64,000 nucleotides of DNA from assembly GCA_002840125.1 (NCBI GenBank), contig PGZF01000002.1, positions 124,001 through 188,000 on the forward strand, written 5' to 3'. Source of the stretch: Gammaproteobacteria bacterium HGW-Gammaproteobacteria-15. Lineage in GTDB: Bacteria; Pseudomonadota; Gammaproteobacteria; Enterobacterales; Alteromonadaceae. A model generated the notes under the pieces. The model was not told the DNA's origin. It saw only the letters and a program-made list of their open reading frames with translations, and did not search any database. The translations under genes were made by a program, and so were the position numbers. Of this stretch, positions 43,507 through 50,226 are shown piece by piece (positions within the stretch are counted from its first letter, which is position 1; the number at the start of each line of letters is the position of its first letter).

Positions 43507-43886
43507 TGGCTGCAGAGCAAGACAGTGACTTACCGGCCATTACGGCGCTATTGGGGCAATACTTTGATGGTTTGCACCGCGCTGATACCGCACTGCTGGA
43601 TCGCATTTTTGACGATGAAGCGCGCTTATACGCGCCCGGAGTGCGGCGCAGCAAAAGCCAATGGCTTGAGTTGGTAGCAAACCGACCGGTACCGGCACAG
43701 TTGGGGCACGCTTTTGCCTATCAGATCCTGTCAGTTGATCTAAGCGGCGAGCAGGCAATGGCAAAAGTGTTTTGTCCGCTATTGGGCAGGCAGTACCTCG
43801 ACTACCTGAGTTTGTTAAAAGAGCAGGGCCGCTGGCGCATAGTGGCCAAGCAATATGCTGATAACCCTTTCATCAACACCAATTAG
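43503..43886 (+). CDS. NTF2-like (SnoaL) family protein
   Basis: The 127-residue protein has the NTF2-like cone fold: ITALLGQYFDGLHRADTALLDRIFDDEARLYAPG is followed by strands ending FCPLLGRQYLDYLSLLKEQGRWRIVAKQY. Such nuclear-transport-factor-2-like proteins in GST/tautomerase operons often act as isomerases, dehydratases or unknown enzymes on small molecules. It overlaps the GST gene by 4 bp (ATGA) and precedes the tautomerase by 9 bp, so it belongs to that operon. Confidence 0.78.
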   Translation: MMAAEQDSDLPAITALLGQYFDGLHRADTALLDRIFDDEARLYAPGVRRSKSQWLELVANRPVPAQLGHAFAYQILSVDLSGEQAMAKVFCPLLGRQYLDYLSLLKEQGRWRIVAKQYADNPFINTN

Positions 43887-43895
43887 GAACTGAAT

Positions 43896-44108
43896 ATGCC
43901 ATACGTAAATATCAAAATAACCGACGAAGGCGTAACCGCTGAACAAAAACGCCGGCTGGTGCAGGGGACTACCCAGTTGCTGGTAGATGTGCTGGGGAAA
44001 AATCCGGCGACTACCTTTGTGCTGATAGAAGAAGTGAACACTGACAACTGGGGCATCGGTTATCAGGTTGTGACAGAGCTGCGCCAGGCTACTGCCAAGC
44101 AGCGATAA
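43896..44108 (+). CDS. 4-oxalocrotonate tautomerase family protein
   Basis: The 70-residue protein begins MPYVNIKITDEGVTAEQKRR. After removal of Met, Pro1 would be the general base of the tautomerase reaction. LVQGTTQLLVDVLGKNPATTFVLIEEV completes the beta-alpha-beta fold, and the VNTDNWGIG segment carries the usual Trp and Gly. The reaction is keto-enol isomerisation of an unknown substrate. The length is usual for small 4-OT hexamers. It is the last gene of the GST operon. Confidence 0.88.
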   Translation: MPYVNIKITDEGVTAEQKRRLVQGTTQLLVDVLGKNPATTFVLIEEVNTDNWGIGYQVVTELRQATAKQR

Positions 44109-44164
44109 TTATCTTCGGAAAAGTGGGGCTGCCTTTAAGGCAAGCGGTGGTTTTAAATGTTAAA

Positions 44165-44193
44165 TTGCTTGCTGTAGTTTGGCTGACTATACT
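44165..44193 (+). promoter_or_regulatory. promoter of the ParDE-like pair
   Basis: TTGCTT (44165-44170) and TATACT (44188-44193) with a 17-base spacer fit a sigma-70 promoter, 33 bp upstream of the antitoxin start. The palindrome-like CTGTAATACATTGTAG just after it could be the antitoxin's own operator. Confidence 0.5.
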
Positions 44194-44226
44194 GTAATAC
44201 ATTGTAGTTATGTCAGGGGTGTTGCC

Positions 44227-44499
44227 ATGAGTGTTACCACGGTACGGTTGCAAGCTGAAGTAGAGCAACAGCTGGAAGCCATTGCCAGCAAGCTACAGCG
44301 CAGCAAAGGTTGGGTTATTAACGAAGCGCTGGCGCAATATATTGCCAAACAGCATAGCGAGCAGGCACGCTGGCAGCAAACCCTGACGGCAATGGCATCG
44401 GCGGCCGATGGTAAAGTAGTCGATGCAGTTGAGGTGCACAACTGGCTGGATAGTTGGGGCACAGAGCACGAGCAGGACGCACCGGATTTAACGAAGTGA
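44227..44499 (+). CDS. ribbon-helix-helix antitoxin (ParD/CopG-like)
   Basis: The 90-residue protein starts MSVTTVRLQAEVEQQLEAI, a beta-strand plus two helices typical of ribbon-helix-helix DNA-binding antitoxins, with SKGWVINEALAQYIAKQ as second helix. The Glu/Asp-rich C-terminus (EVHNWLDSWGTEHEQD) is likely the toxin-binding tail. The start at ATG 44227 is preferred to the longer frame at 44179 because TVRLQAEV is the fold's first strand. It overlaps the toxin gene by 4 bp (GTGA). Confidence 0.88.
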   Translation: MSVTTVRLQAEVEQQLEAIASKLQRSKGWVINEALAQYIAKQHSEQARWQQTLTAMASAADGKVVDAVEVHNWLDSWGTEHEQDAPDLTK

Positions 44500-44783
44500 A
44501 ACTGGTTTACACCGTTGAAGCAGTGGAAGATCTAAAGCGACTGCGGCAGTTTATTGCAGAACATAATCCTGCTGCAGCACACCGGATTGCCGCTGAGCTG
44601 GTGGCAAAAATTAAGCTGTTAGCCGATTTTCCTGCCATCGGCGTGCCGGTCGCTATGGCACCGCTGCCGGAGTCTTTGCGTGATATGGTATTTGGTCATT
44701 ATGTGGTGCGTTATTCGGTGCATAGCAATGCCATTATCATTTTACGGCTATGGCACAGCCTGGAAAATGCGCGGCAGCAATAA
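44496..44783 (+). CDS. ParE/RelE-family toxin
   Basis: The 95-residue toxin reads KLVYTVEAVEDLKRLRQFIAEHNPAAAHRIAAELV, the antiparallel helices of the RelE/ParE fold, followed by LADFPAIGVPVAMAP and VFGHYVVRYSVHSNAIIILRLWHSLE, the beta sheet with the usual final strands. ParE relatives poison DNA gyrase, and RelE relatives cut mRNA on the ribosome; the HYVVRY and ILRLWH elements fit ParE. The GTG start at 44496 overlaps the antitoxin stop. Antitoxin and toxin appear intact. Confidence 0.87.
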   Translation: MKLVYTVEAVEDLKRLRQFIAEHNPAAAHRIAAELVAKIKLLADFPAIGVPVAMAPLPESLRDMVFGHYVVRYSVHSNAIIILRLWHSLENARQQ

Positions 44784-44805
44784 GCAACATTTGGCCCCAT
44801 CTTTT

Positions 44806-45678
44806 TTAACTGCCACTGTGCAATTGCTGCCTGGCTATGGCAGTAATTTGCTGGCGCAACTGCGCCATTAACGGGCTTTCGCTTTGCCAGTAATGCCAGT
44901 ACAGCGGGGTATCCAGATGATAATCCGGCGTTAAATCAACCAGCTGTTTATTTTCCAGATAAGGCTGCATCTGTAATTCCGGCAGTAAGCCAAAACCGAG
45001 CCCGGCCAGGGCGGCGCGTAAAAAACCTTCTGACGACGGGCATAAATGCGTTTTTTGCGGTGGCTTGCCACAAATATGCTGCAGGTACTGATGTTGCAGT
45101 TGATCATCCTGATTAAACACCAGACAAGGCGCTTGCGGCAGTTTCGTCAGCAGATCCTGCGCCAAGCAATAACGGCGGATAAAGTCCGGGCTGGCCACAG
45201 CGCGGTAACGCAGAGCACCCAACGGCTGCACCTTAGCGCCATTTACCGGCTGGCTGCTGGCACACAGACACGCCATCACATCGCCCTGTTTCATCCGTTT
45301 TAAACCAACAGACTGATCTTCCACCACAAAATCAAAGCACAACTGTGGGTGATCCGGCAATACCAATGCCTGTGGCAGCCAGGTAGCCAGCGAGTCGGCA
45401 TTGACCGCCAGTCTTAGCGTGGTCACGCTGGTGGCGTCCAGTCCCAGTGTGGCTTCCATTTGCCGTACCTGCTGTAAGTGATTCAGTAAGCGCTGCCCGG
45501 CCGGCGTGGCAACCGGCGGGGCAGTGCGCAGCAATACCGGCTGGCCGGCAAGGGCTTCCAACTGCTTAATGCGGTGGCTAACCGCCGATTGCGTCAGGCA
45601 CAGTAGTTTTGCTGCGCGCTCGAACCCACCTTGTTCCACCACGGCAGACAGCGCCTGTAATAAGCGGTAATCAATCAT
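44806..45678 (-). CDS. argP: ArgP (IciA) LysR-type regulator
   Basis: The 290-residue protein reads DYRLLQALSAVVEQGGFERA and LCLTQSAVSHRIKQLEALAG in its helix-turn-helix, and LAVNADSLATWLPQAL in the effector domain. These match E. coli ArgP, which senses lysine and arginine and activates the exporter gene argO. The divergent exporter gene at 45775 is the expected target. The 96-bp gap between the two starts must hold both promoters and the ArgP site. Confidence 0.92.
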   Translation of the reverse strand: MIDYRLLQALSAVVEQGGFERAAKLLCLTQSAVSHRIKQLEALAGQPVLLRTAPPVATPAGQRLLNHLQQVRQMEATLGLDATSVTTLRLAVNADSLATWLPQALVLPDHPQLCFDFVVEDQSVGLKRMKQGDVMACLCASSQPVNGAKVQPLGALRYRAVASPDFIRRYCLAQDLLTKLPQAPCLVFNQDDQLQHQYLQHICGKPPQKTHLCPSSEGFLRAALAGLGFGLLPELQMQPYLENKQLVDLTPDYHLDTPLYWHYWQSESPLMAQLRQQITAIARQQLHSGS

Positions 45679-45774
45679 TAATTCAATTCATCTATTCGTA
45701 AAATAATTCGTTGGATTAATAGTAGTGTGAAAGGGTATGTTCTGCAGCAGATTTTTCTGCACAGGGTAAACAGC

Positions 45775-46371
45775 ATGACGTTTTTACTGGGGTTTGGTGT
45801 TGGCTTAAGTTTAATTGTCGCCATAGGCGCGCAAAATATCTGGGTGTTAAGCCAGAGCATGGCCGGAGCGAACCGGCTGGTGATTGCTGCTGTCTGTATA
45901 CTTTGCGACTGCCTGCTGATTGTGCTGGGCGTATTTGCCGTACAGCAAATGCAGCTGTGGGTACCGCCATTGGTGCCGCTGCTTACCTGGCTGGGTGTGG
46001 CTTTATTATTATGGTTGGCATGGCAAGCGGCCAGCCGCGCCTGGGCTGGTGGCAAAGGTTTACAAACCGATAGCACTACCCAGGTGATGAGCAACAGCAA
46101 AACTGCGTTTACCGCTTTGGCTATTACCTTGTTAAACCCGCATGTGTATTTAGACACGGTATTTTTAATTGGCGGCGTGGCCAATCAGCAAGCTGCTCCG
46201 CTATGGTTTATGGCCGGCGCTTGTATCGCCTCGTTAGTCTGGTTTTCCTCACTAACAGCATTGGCGCCCAGGCTAAAAATCTGGCTAAACTCCGCCCGGC
46301 GTTGGCAGCTGTTTGATGGCGCCATTGCGTTATTACTAAGTGGTATAGCGCTTAATTTGGCAATGCAGTGA
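45775..46371 (+). CDS. argO: LysE/ArgO-family amino acid exporter
   Basis: The 198-residue inner-membrane protein has about six helices: LLGFGVGLSLIVAIGAQNIWVL (first helix with the G-x-Q-N motif of LysE proteins), VAVCI-like helix two, LVPLLTWLGVALLLWLAWQA, and ITLLNPHVYLDTVFLIGGVA, the conserved NPHVYLD motif. ArgO exports arginine or lysine analogues. The next helices follow with SARRWQLFDGAIALLLSGIAL. ATG 45775 is preferred over GTG 45727. It pairs with argP on the other strand. Confidence 0.9.
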   Translation: MTFLLGFGVGLSLIVAIGAQNIWVLSQSMAGANRLVIAAVCILCDCLLIVLGVFAVQQMQLWVPPLVPLLTWLGVALLLWLAWQAASRAWAGGKGLQTDSTTQVMSNSKTAFTALAITLLNPHVYLDTVFLIGGVANQQAAPLWFMAGACIASLVWFSSLTALAPRLKIWLNSARRWQLFDGAIALLLSGIALNLAMQ

Positions 46372-46494
46372 TTGAATGTTGGGCGCGTACAGTATCCGGT
46401 TAAATTACGCTATGCTTTAACTTAATCGAAACGTTACCCAGCCGGGGCTGTGACTTATATCGTTCAGATCTGGGCAAGAAAGTTGGAGAGCAAG

Positions 46495-46680
46495 ATGTCT
46501 GATGTGAAAGTAAAGATAACTGAGATTGTTCAATCCCAACCGGATGATGCCAGTTATGAAGAGATTTTGCGCGAGTTAGCATTTGAACATATGGTTCAGC
46601 GCGGCCTGAAAGATGACCGGGAAGGACGGGTAGTCTCGAATATGGTAATGGAACAACAAATACGTTCATGGTCGAAATAA
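46495..46680 (+). CDS. small antitoxin-like addiction module protein (orphan)
   Basis: The 61-residue protein reads IVQSQPDDASYEEILRELAF, then MVQRGLKDDREGRVVSNM, a pattern common to small antitoxins encoded just upstream of RelE/ParE toxins (typical form QxxPDDASxEEILxELAF..RGLxDxxxGRVxS). GGAGAG precedes ATG 46495. A start codon for a toxin lies at its end (46668), but that frame is a 23-codon stub, so this antitoxin has lost its partner. Confidence 0.65.
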   Translation: MSDVKVKITEIVQSQPDDASYEEILRELAFEHMVQRGLKDDREGRVVSNMVMEQQIRSWSK

Positions 46681-46739
46681 TCAGAGTTCTGAAGTTGGAG
46701 TGCACTTGTAAGTTGGAACTCAACGCTAAGATGTCATAG
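46668..46739 (+). pseudogene. stub of a RelE/ParE-type toxin gene
   Basis: ATG 46668 overlaps the antitoxin's end and opens with MVEII, the usual start of ParE/RelE toxins paired with this antitoxin type. After about five codons the frame drifts into RVLKLECTCKLELNAKMS and stops at 46739. I read this as the 5' scar of a deleted toxin. With so few residues it is suggestive only. Confidence 0.35.
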
Positions 46740-46858
46740 TGGTATAGAGGGGTACAGTTTTAAGTTATAATTTCGTGTCAATGTAATTTATATGTTTATT
46801 TTGTGGTATTTTTGCGTCAGTATTTGCTTTCTTTATTTACAGCAATTAAGGACGCGAA

Positions 46859-47284
46859 ATGGGACACGGGAACGAAACTTTACTGATATTTGAGCAGGAG
46901 CTTGAACTGCTCGAGCGGGAACTTAAGCAAAACGTCATTCGAACGGCTAATTCCCGACAAAATCCGCATAATCCCCTTCGACCAGGTAAAGAAATTACGT
47001 ACGATGCCAGCGGTAACAATGTTCTGGCAAACTCTAAAACTGGTATTTCCCTTGCCGCAAGTATTAAGCAGTTAGAGAAGATAGTTCGGCCCGGAATAAA
47101 AAAATGGTTGCTGGCGGTTGATCGCAATGCGTCAATGCCAGAAGGATTTAAGTTGCAGCAAGACAATGCACATCATTGGTCAGTCGTGGTGACACGGCAG
47201 ATGCCGTTATCTGAATTTGAAACTAAAATCCAACAAGTTATTAAGCACTGGAAAGTCATAGGAAGGTTTGTACGCTATGAGTGA
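46859..47284 (+). CDS. candidate Tse2-like toxin
   Basis: The 141-residue protein begins GHGNETLLIFEQELELLERE, a helical start, followed by PLRPGKEITYDASGN. Its second half, SKTGISLAASIKQLEKIVRP then KKWLLAVDRNASMPEGFKLQ and HHWSVVVTRQMPLSEFETKI, runs parallel to the end of Tse2-family ADP-ribosyltransferase-like toxins: a G-x-S segment, a 'P-G-T-x-I-P-x-x-L/F' turn and a final 'HYxIxPxxxMPLxxF' strand-helix. Tse2 of Pseudomonas acts in the cytosol and is paired with immunity protein Tsi2. The next gene overlaps by 8 bp and encodes an acidic helical protein, as expected for immunity. The match is by eye and weak in the first third. It could also be an unrelated pair. Confidence 0.5.
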   Translation: MGHGNETLLIFEQELELLERELKQNVIRTANSRQNPHNPLRPGKEITYDASGNNVLANSKTGISLAASIKQLEKIVRPGIKKWLLAVDRNASMPEGFKLQQDNAHHWSVVVTRQMPLSEFETKIQQVIKHWKVIGRFVRYE

Positions 47285-47549
47285 ATTTACTAAAGAACAA
47301 CGTTCGGCATTTCTGATTCTGGCAGAAAAGTACGATAAAAATGTGTTTGCTCTTATCAGTAAACAGCAGGACGACATTTCAGTAAGCAATGCTGAAGAAG
47401 CTGCTTTACTGGAAAACTTCTCTGGCAAAGTATGTGATTGGGTGCTGAAAGATCACCCGGATTACGACGGTAAAGATGAAGATATTAACGCTGACGCCGA
47501 GATGGTTAGCTTTATGATCGCAGATATCCTGGCCGATGCCGGCTATTAA
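47277..47549 (+). CDS. small acidic helical protein, candidate immunity protein or antitoxin
   Basis: The 90-residue protein starts MSEFTKEQRSAFLILAEKYD and appears mostly helical (FALISKQQDDISVSNAEEAALLENFSGKVCDWVL), then an Asp/Glu-rich segment (HPDYDGKDEDINADAEMVSFMIADILADAG). Strong negative charge and small size suit a protein that covers a basic toxin surface. ATG 47277 overlaps the candidate toxin's stop by 8 bp, with AGGAAG upstream. I recognise no named family. Without the neighbour I would call it hypothetical. Confidence 0.5.
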   Translation: MSEFTKEQRSAFLILAEKYDKNVFALISKQQDDISVSNAEEAALLENFSGKVCDWVLKDHPDYDGKDEDINADAEMVSFMIADILADAGY

Positions 47550-47873
47550 CCACTGATTAATGTGGTGGTGCTGGTTTCTACAGATGCGGGCGCCTTTGCT
47601 GCATCAGCATCTTTTAACATCAGGCTGGCGTGCAGGCAGTTAATACTGCACATCATGCGCAATAAACAGCAACCACGGGCTTTTATGTTACCGCCGGCAA
47701 ACTAACGTCTTTAGAATACTTCGCCAAGTACCACTCTGCTTAGCCATCAGCGCAAACTAGTGTTATCTCGCCATACAAGCACATGCCATTTAAATGCTTG
47801 ACCAAGTGTGCTTTTTCGGTAAATGTAACAGTTGGTTTAAGTTTAACGCACTTATTTTTCAGCAGTGGGGCAC
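47550..47873. other. non-coding stretch without clear genes
   Basis: About 320 bases after the candidate immunity gene hold no convincing gene. A minus-strand frame of 36 codons (ATG at about 47660) ends near 47551 but has no SD and low-complexity content. The plus-strand region contains no terminator. Most of it looks like degraded DNA beside the phage remnant. Confidence 0.5.
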
Positions 47874-48011
47874 TTAAAACGCAGTAACTATACCTACACA
47901 ATCCATATAGGTGCCGGGAACATAACCTTCTGAGACAAAAATCATACCACCGCTCGCAGCTAATGAGGCTGTAACACCCATAGCTACAAGCTTTCTGGTC
48001 ACATCTTTCAT
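47874..48011 (-). pseudogene. truncated GH24 phage endolysin with signal-anchor-like start
   Basis: The 45-codon frame from ATG 48011 starts KDVTRKLVAMGVTASLAASG, a weakly hydrophobic segment like a signal-arrest-release (SAR) helix. It continues FVSEGYVPGTYMDCVGIVT. Here Glu, Asp and Thr have the exact spacing E-x8-D-x5-T of the GH24 (phage P1/P21 lysozyme) catalytic triad. The frame then stops (TAA 47874-47876), about 100 residues short. A longer minus-strand ORF (47740-48093, with AGGAG before its ATG at 48093) overlaps it in another frame and may be a broken upstream lysis gene. I read it as a prophage relic. Confidence 0.6.
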
Positions 48012-48295
48012 ATGTATAAATGCTTACCAAAAAATTTATGCTTTCCAGCAAGTCAGAAAAAGTTGTTAGAATTTCAATTAAGTATTCGAACATATATTAC
48101 TCCTATATTTGGATCAGATGGATTCTGTCCTCCTATAGTGTCACCTTATTCTGTCTCCTTTATCACTTAACACCTCAGCAAGCTCTACATAGCAAAAAAA
48201 CCAGTGGTTAGCTGGGGTTTGGCTTGCGCTTTAATCAGTCAGGAGAGTTACATTTCGTGTACCTGTAACTAAAAGTTACTGGTTTTAATCGGTAA

Positions 48296-48320
48296 AACAG
48301 GCCATAAATGGCCTGTTTAT
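48296..48320. terminator. perfect hairpin, probable terminator
   Basis: AACAGGCCA-TAAA-TGGCCTGTT is a perfect nine-pair stem with a four-base loop, followed by TATAAATTATTTC. It separates the phage remnant from the gene at 48416. The T tract is weak. Confidence 0.5.
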
Positions 48321-48415
48321 AAATTATTTCTATGTCATGTTAGGTGAGATAAGCTGATACAGTGATTACTACCATAAAAGTACAGAACAAGTTAGTTAAA
48401 AGAAAAAGGTGGTAA

Positions 48416-49519
48416 ATGGAAAGTTTCTTTAAAAGTCTCGCTTGGTTTATTAAAGCTATAAGACCAAAGACATATAATGTTATAGCAAGATCACTAGTTT
48501 GGTTTGGTCTAATGCTAATGGTCGAATCACATTTTGGAATTGTTCAAACGCTAATGCTGGCTGGCTATGAAAGCTTTTTCGGAACTTCTGAAATTTTAAG
48601 AAATTACGTGGCTTCAAACTCAAACCCCTGGGTTGGATTTCTTGTGGTAGTACTTGGACTTGTGTATCACATTCTTATGACTGTGGGAAAGGAGCTAAGC
48701 GACTTATGGCTATCGAAAGTACCAAAAAAACCAATATTGAGTCTAACATTGATAAATTCTGATATGGAATCGTTCAAAAACAACTCCATCTTTCTCAGAG
48801 GACACATAGTCGAAACACCATCAGAAGAAGATATCCCAGAAAACAAAGTCAATCTTAATTTCCCGCATATGCAGGCAATTGCAAGTGTTATGAACGATTA
48901 CGGCAATTCCAGACGGAACACTAAACTATATAGAGAGCGCGCTGAATTTTTGAGAGTGTGGGGTGGTTCAGAGTTGATATTGCTGAATCTGAGTAACATT
49001 TCTACAGTACTGGCAGCTGGTGTAAAGGTCGTTTTAACTATACCTCGCATTAAAGGAGTCAGTGCTGATAATACACTAAACGCTCTCCCTTCATTACCAA
49101 GCGAAAATGTTGAAAACAAATTTGGGTCGATAAGTTCTCTTTTAGACACCAGACCAAAGCATTATGACTTGAAGAATAACCATAGCAACAAGGAGTACTG
49201 CTTTGAATGGGCATCGAATAACATACAGGCCAATACGGAAATTTTAGCTAATACATATATTTATCTGAGAACTGAGGTCGATATAAATTTAACTGTTACA
49301 ATTTATTGCGATCAGTTCGATAGCCCAATTACAGAAACATATCAGGTAGTTAAAGCTAACAAGCATATTACTGTAGTAAACAGCCAACTAACGTCAACAA
49401 GTCAAGGCTTCTTTGAAATCGCAGACAAATGCGTAATGAACGGTTATTTGAGTAGGTCCTATAAAATAAAGCTTGATGAAATTGAGCACAGACAACAAGA
49501 AATTTTACCGCCAAATTAA
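48416..49519 (+). CDS. AT-rich membrane protein of unknown function
   Basis: The 367-residue protein has two N-terminal transmembrane helices (ARSLVWFGLMLMVESHFGIV, about 25-47, and NPWVGFLVVVLGLVYHILMT, about 70-89) and then a cytosolic domain of about 270 residues. The domain includes FLRGHIVETPSEEDIPENKV, YRERAEFLRVWGGSELILLN and a long beta-rich end (NLTVTIYCDQFDSPITETYQVV). I recognise no family. Its base composition is clearly richer in A+T than the surrounding genes, and codon choice differs (ATA, AGA used), which fits recent transfer. ATG 48416 has AAGGTGG upstream. No partner gene is adjacent; it stands alone between a phage remnant and an orphan antitoxin, a place where defence genes are often inserted. 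Confidence 0.65.
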   Translation: MESFFKSLAWFIKAIRPKTYNVIARSLVWFGLMLMVESHFGIVQTLMLAGYESFFGTSEILRNYVASNSNPWVGFLVVVLGLVYHILMTVGKELSDLWLSKVPKKPILSLTLINSDMESFKNNSIFLRGHIVETPSEEDIPENKVNLNFPHMQAIASVMNDYGNSRRNTKLYRERAEFLRVWGGSELILLNLSNISTVLAAGVKVVLTIPRIKGVSADNTLNALPSLPSENVENKFGSISSLLDTRPKHYDLKNNHSNKEYCFEWASNNIQANTEILANTYIYLRTEVDINLTVTIYCDQFDSPITETYQVVKANKHITVVNSQLTSTSQGFFEIADKCVMNGYLSRSYKIKLDEIEHRQQEILPPN

Positions 49520-49633
49520 TATGTTATATTGAATTTTATTTCAACATGTCAAGCTAATCCACTACGCTAGCCTGGAGATTGGGGCGTAGAATTATGCTAT
49601 TCGCTCCTTACTGCCGTTTAATTACTCCGCGAA

Positions 49634-50053
49634 TTAAACAAACATCGCCGCTGGTATACCAAACCGCTTTGATAACGCGCGGATATGGCCGAGCGTTAAC
49701 GAGCGCTTGCCGCTGAGTATTTGCGATACCAGCGATTTACCGCCTATTTCCTGCTGAAAATCACTTTGCGTCAGGTCGTGCTGATCTATCAGCAGCCGCA
49801 GCATGGCGATGCCCGGGTCTAAGGTCTCTATCCGCTGATTAAACGCTTTAAAACGCTCTGCGGTTTCTTCGTAGTCTTGCAGCACCGGAAACAGCAGGTC
49901 TATCAGCAGCTGGTTAGCATCGTAGTCTTCAACCAGTTCATCCATTAACGCCAGCAGTTCGTCATATTGCTGAGCAGAATCTATGCCATGCACCCACGGC
50001 ATAACCTGAGTGATTTGCTGTGATAAGGACTTCATTGCCTGAACATCTAACAT
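49634..50053 (-). CDS. HigA-type antitoxin / XRE-family regulator (orphan)
   Basis: The 139-residue protein has a helical N-terminal part (MKSLSQQITQVMPWVHGIDS and YDELLALMDELVEDYDANQL), then a Cro/C1-type helix-turn-helix: LLIDQHDLTQSDFQQEIGGKSLVSQILSGKRSLTLGHIRALSKRF (about 95-135). This fits the HigA/YgjM-type antitoxins that repress and neutralise HigB mRNA interferases. ATG 50053 with AGGGAG was chosen over the longer frame to 50098. The upstream side on its strand holds no higB gene, so it may be an orphan or regulate another target. Confidence 0.8.
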   Translation of the reverse strand: MLDVQAMKSLSQQITQVMPWVHGIDSAQQYDELLALMDELVEDYDANQLLIDLLFPVLQDYEETAERFKAFNQRIETLDPGIAMLRLLIDQHDLTQSDFQQEIGGKSLVSQILSGKRSLTLGHIRALSKRFGIPAAMFV

Positions 50054-50226
50054 GCTCTGCTCCCTAATTCCTGCTTTGGTTGCGTTAATGTGCCGCAATT
50101 TAGCAAGGTTTACAAATAGTAAACTGGGATTAATCGCGTGCCTGCAGCGGACCCTGGCTGTGAATACAACCGTGTTGCATCAGGTTGTGTTACCCTTAAT
50201 ACAACACAGCAATTACAGGAGAGCTT

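Noticed and set aside
45678..46184. 168-codon minus-strand frame across argO
   Set aside because: It covers the argO gene, whose LysE motifs are clear, and it has low-complexity content and no ribosome site.
47550..47665. 36-codon minus-strand frame after the candidate immunity gene
   Set aside because: It has no ribosome site and a low-complexity Thr/Ala tail; nothing supports translation.
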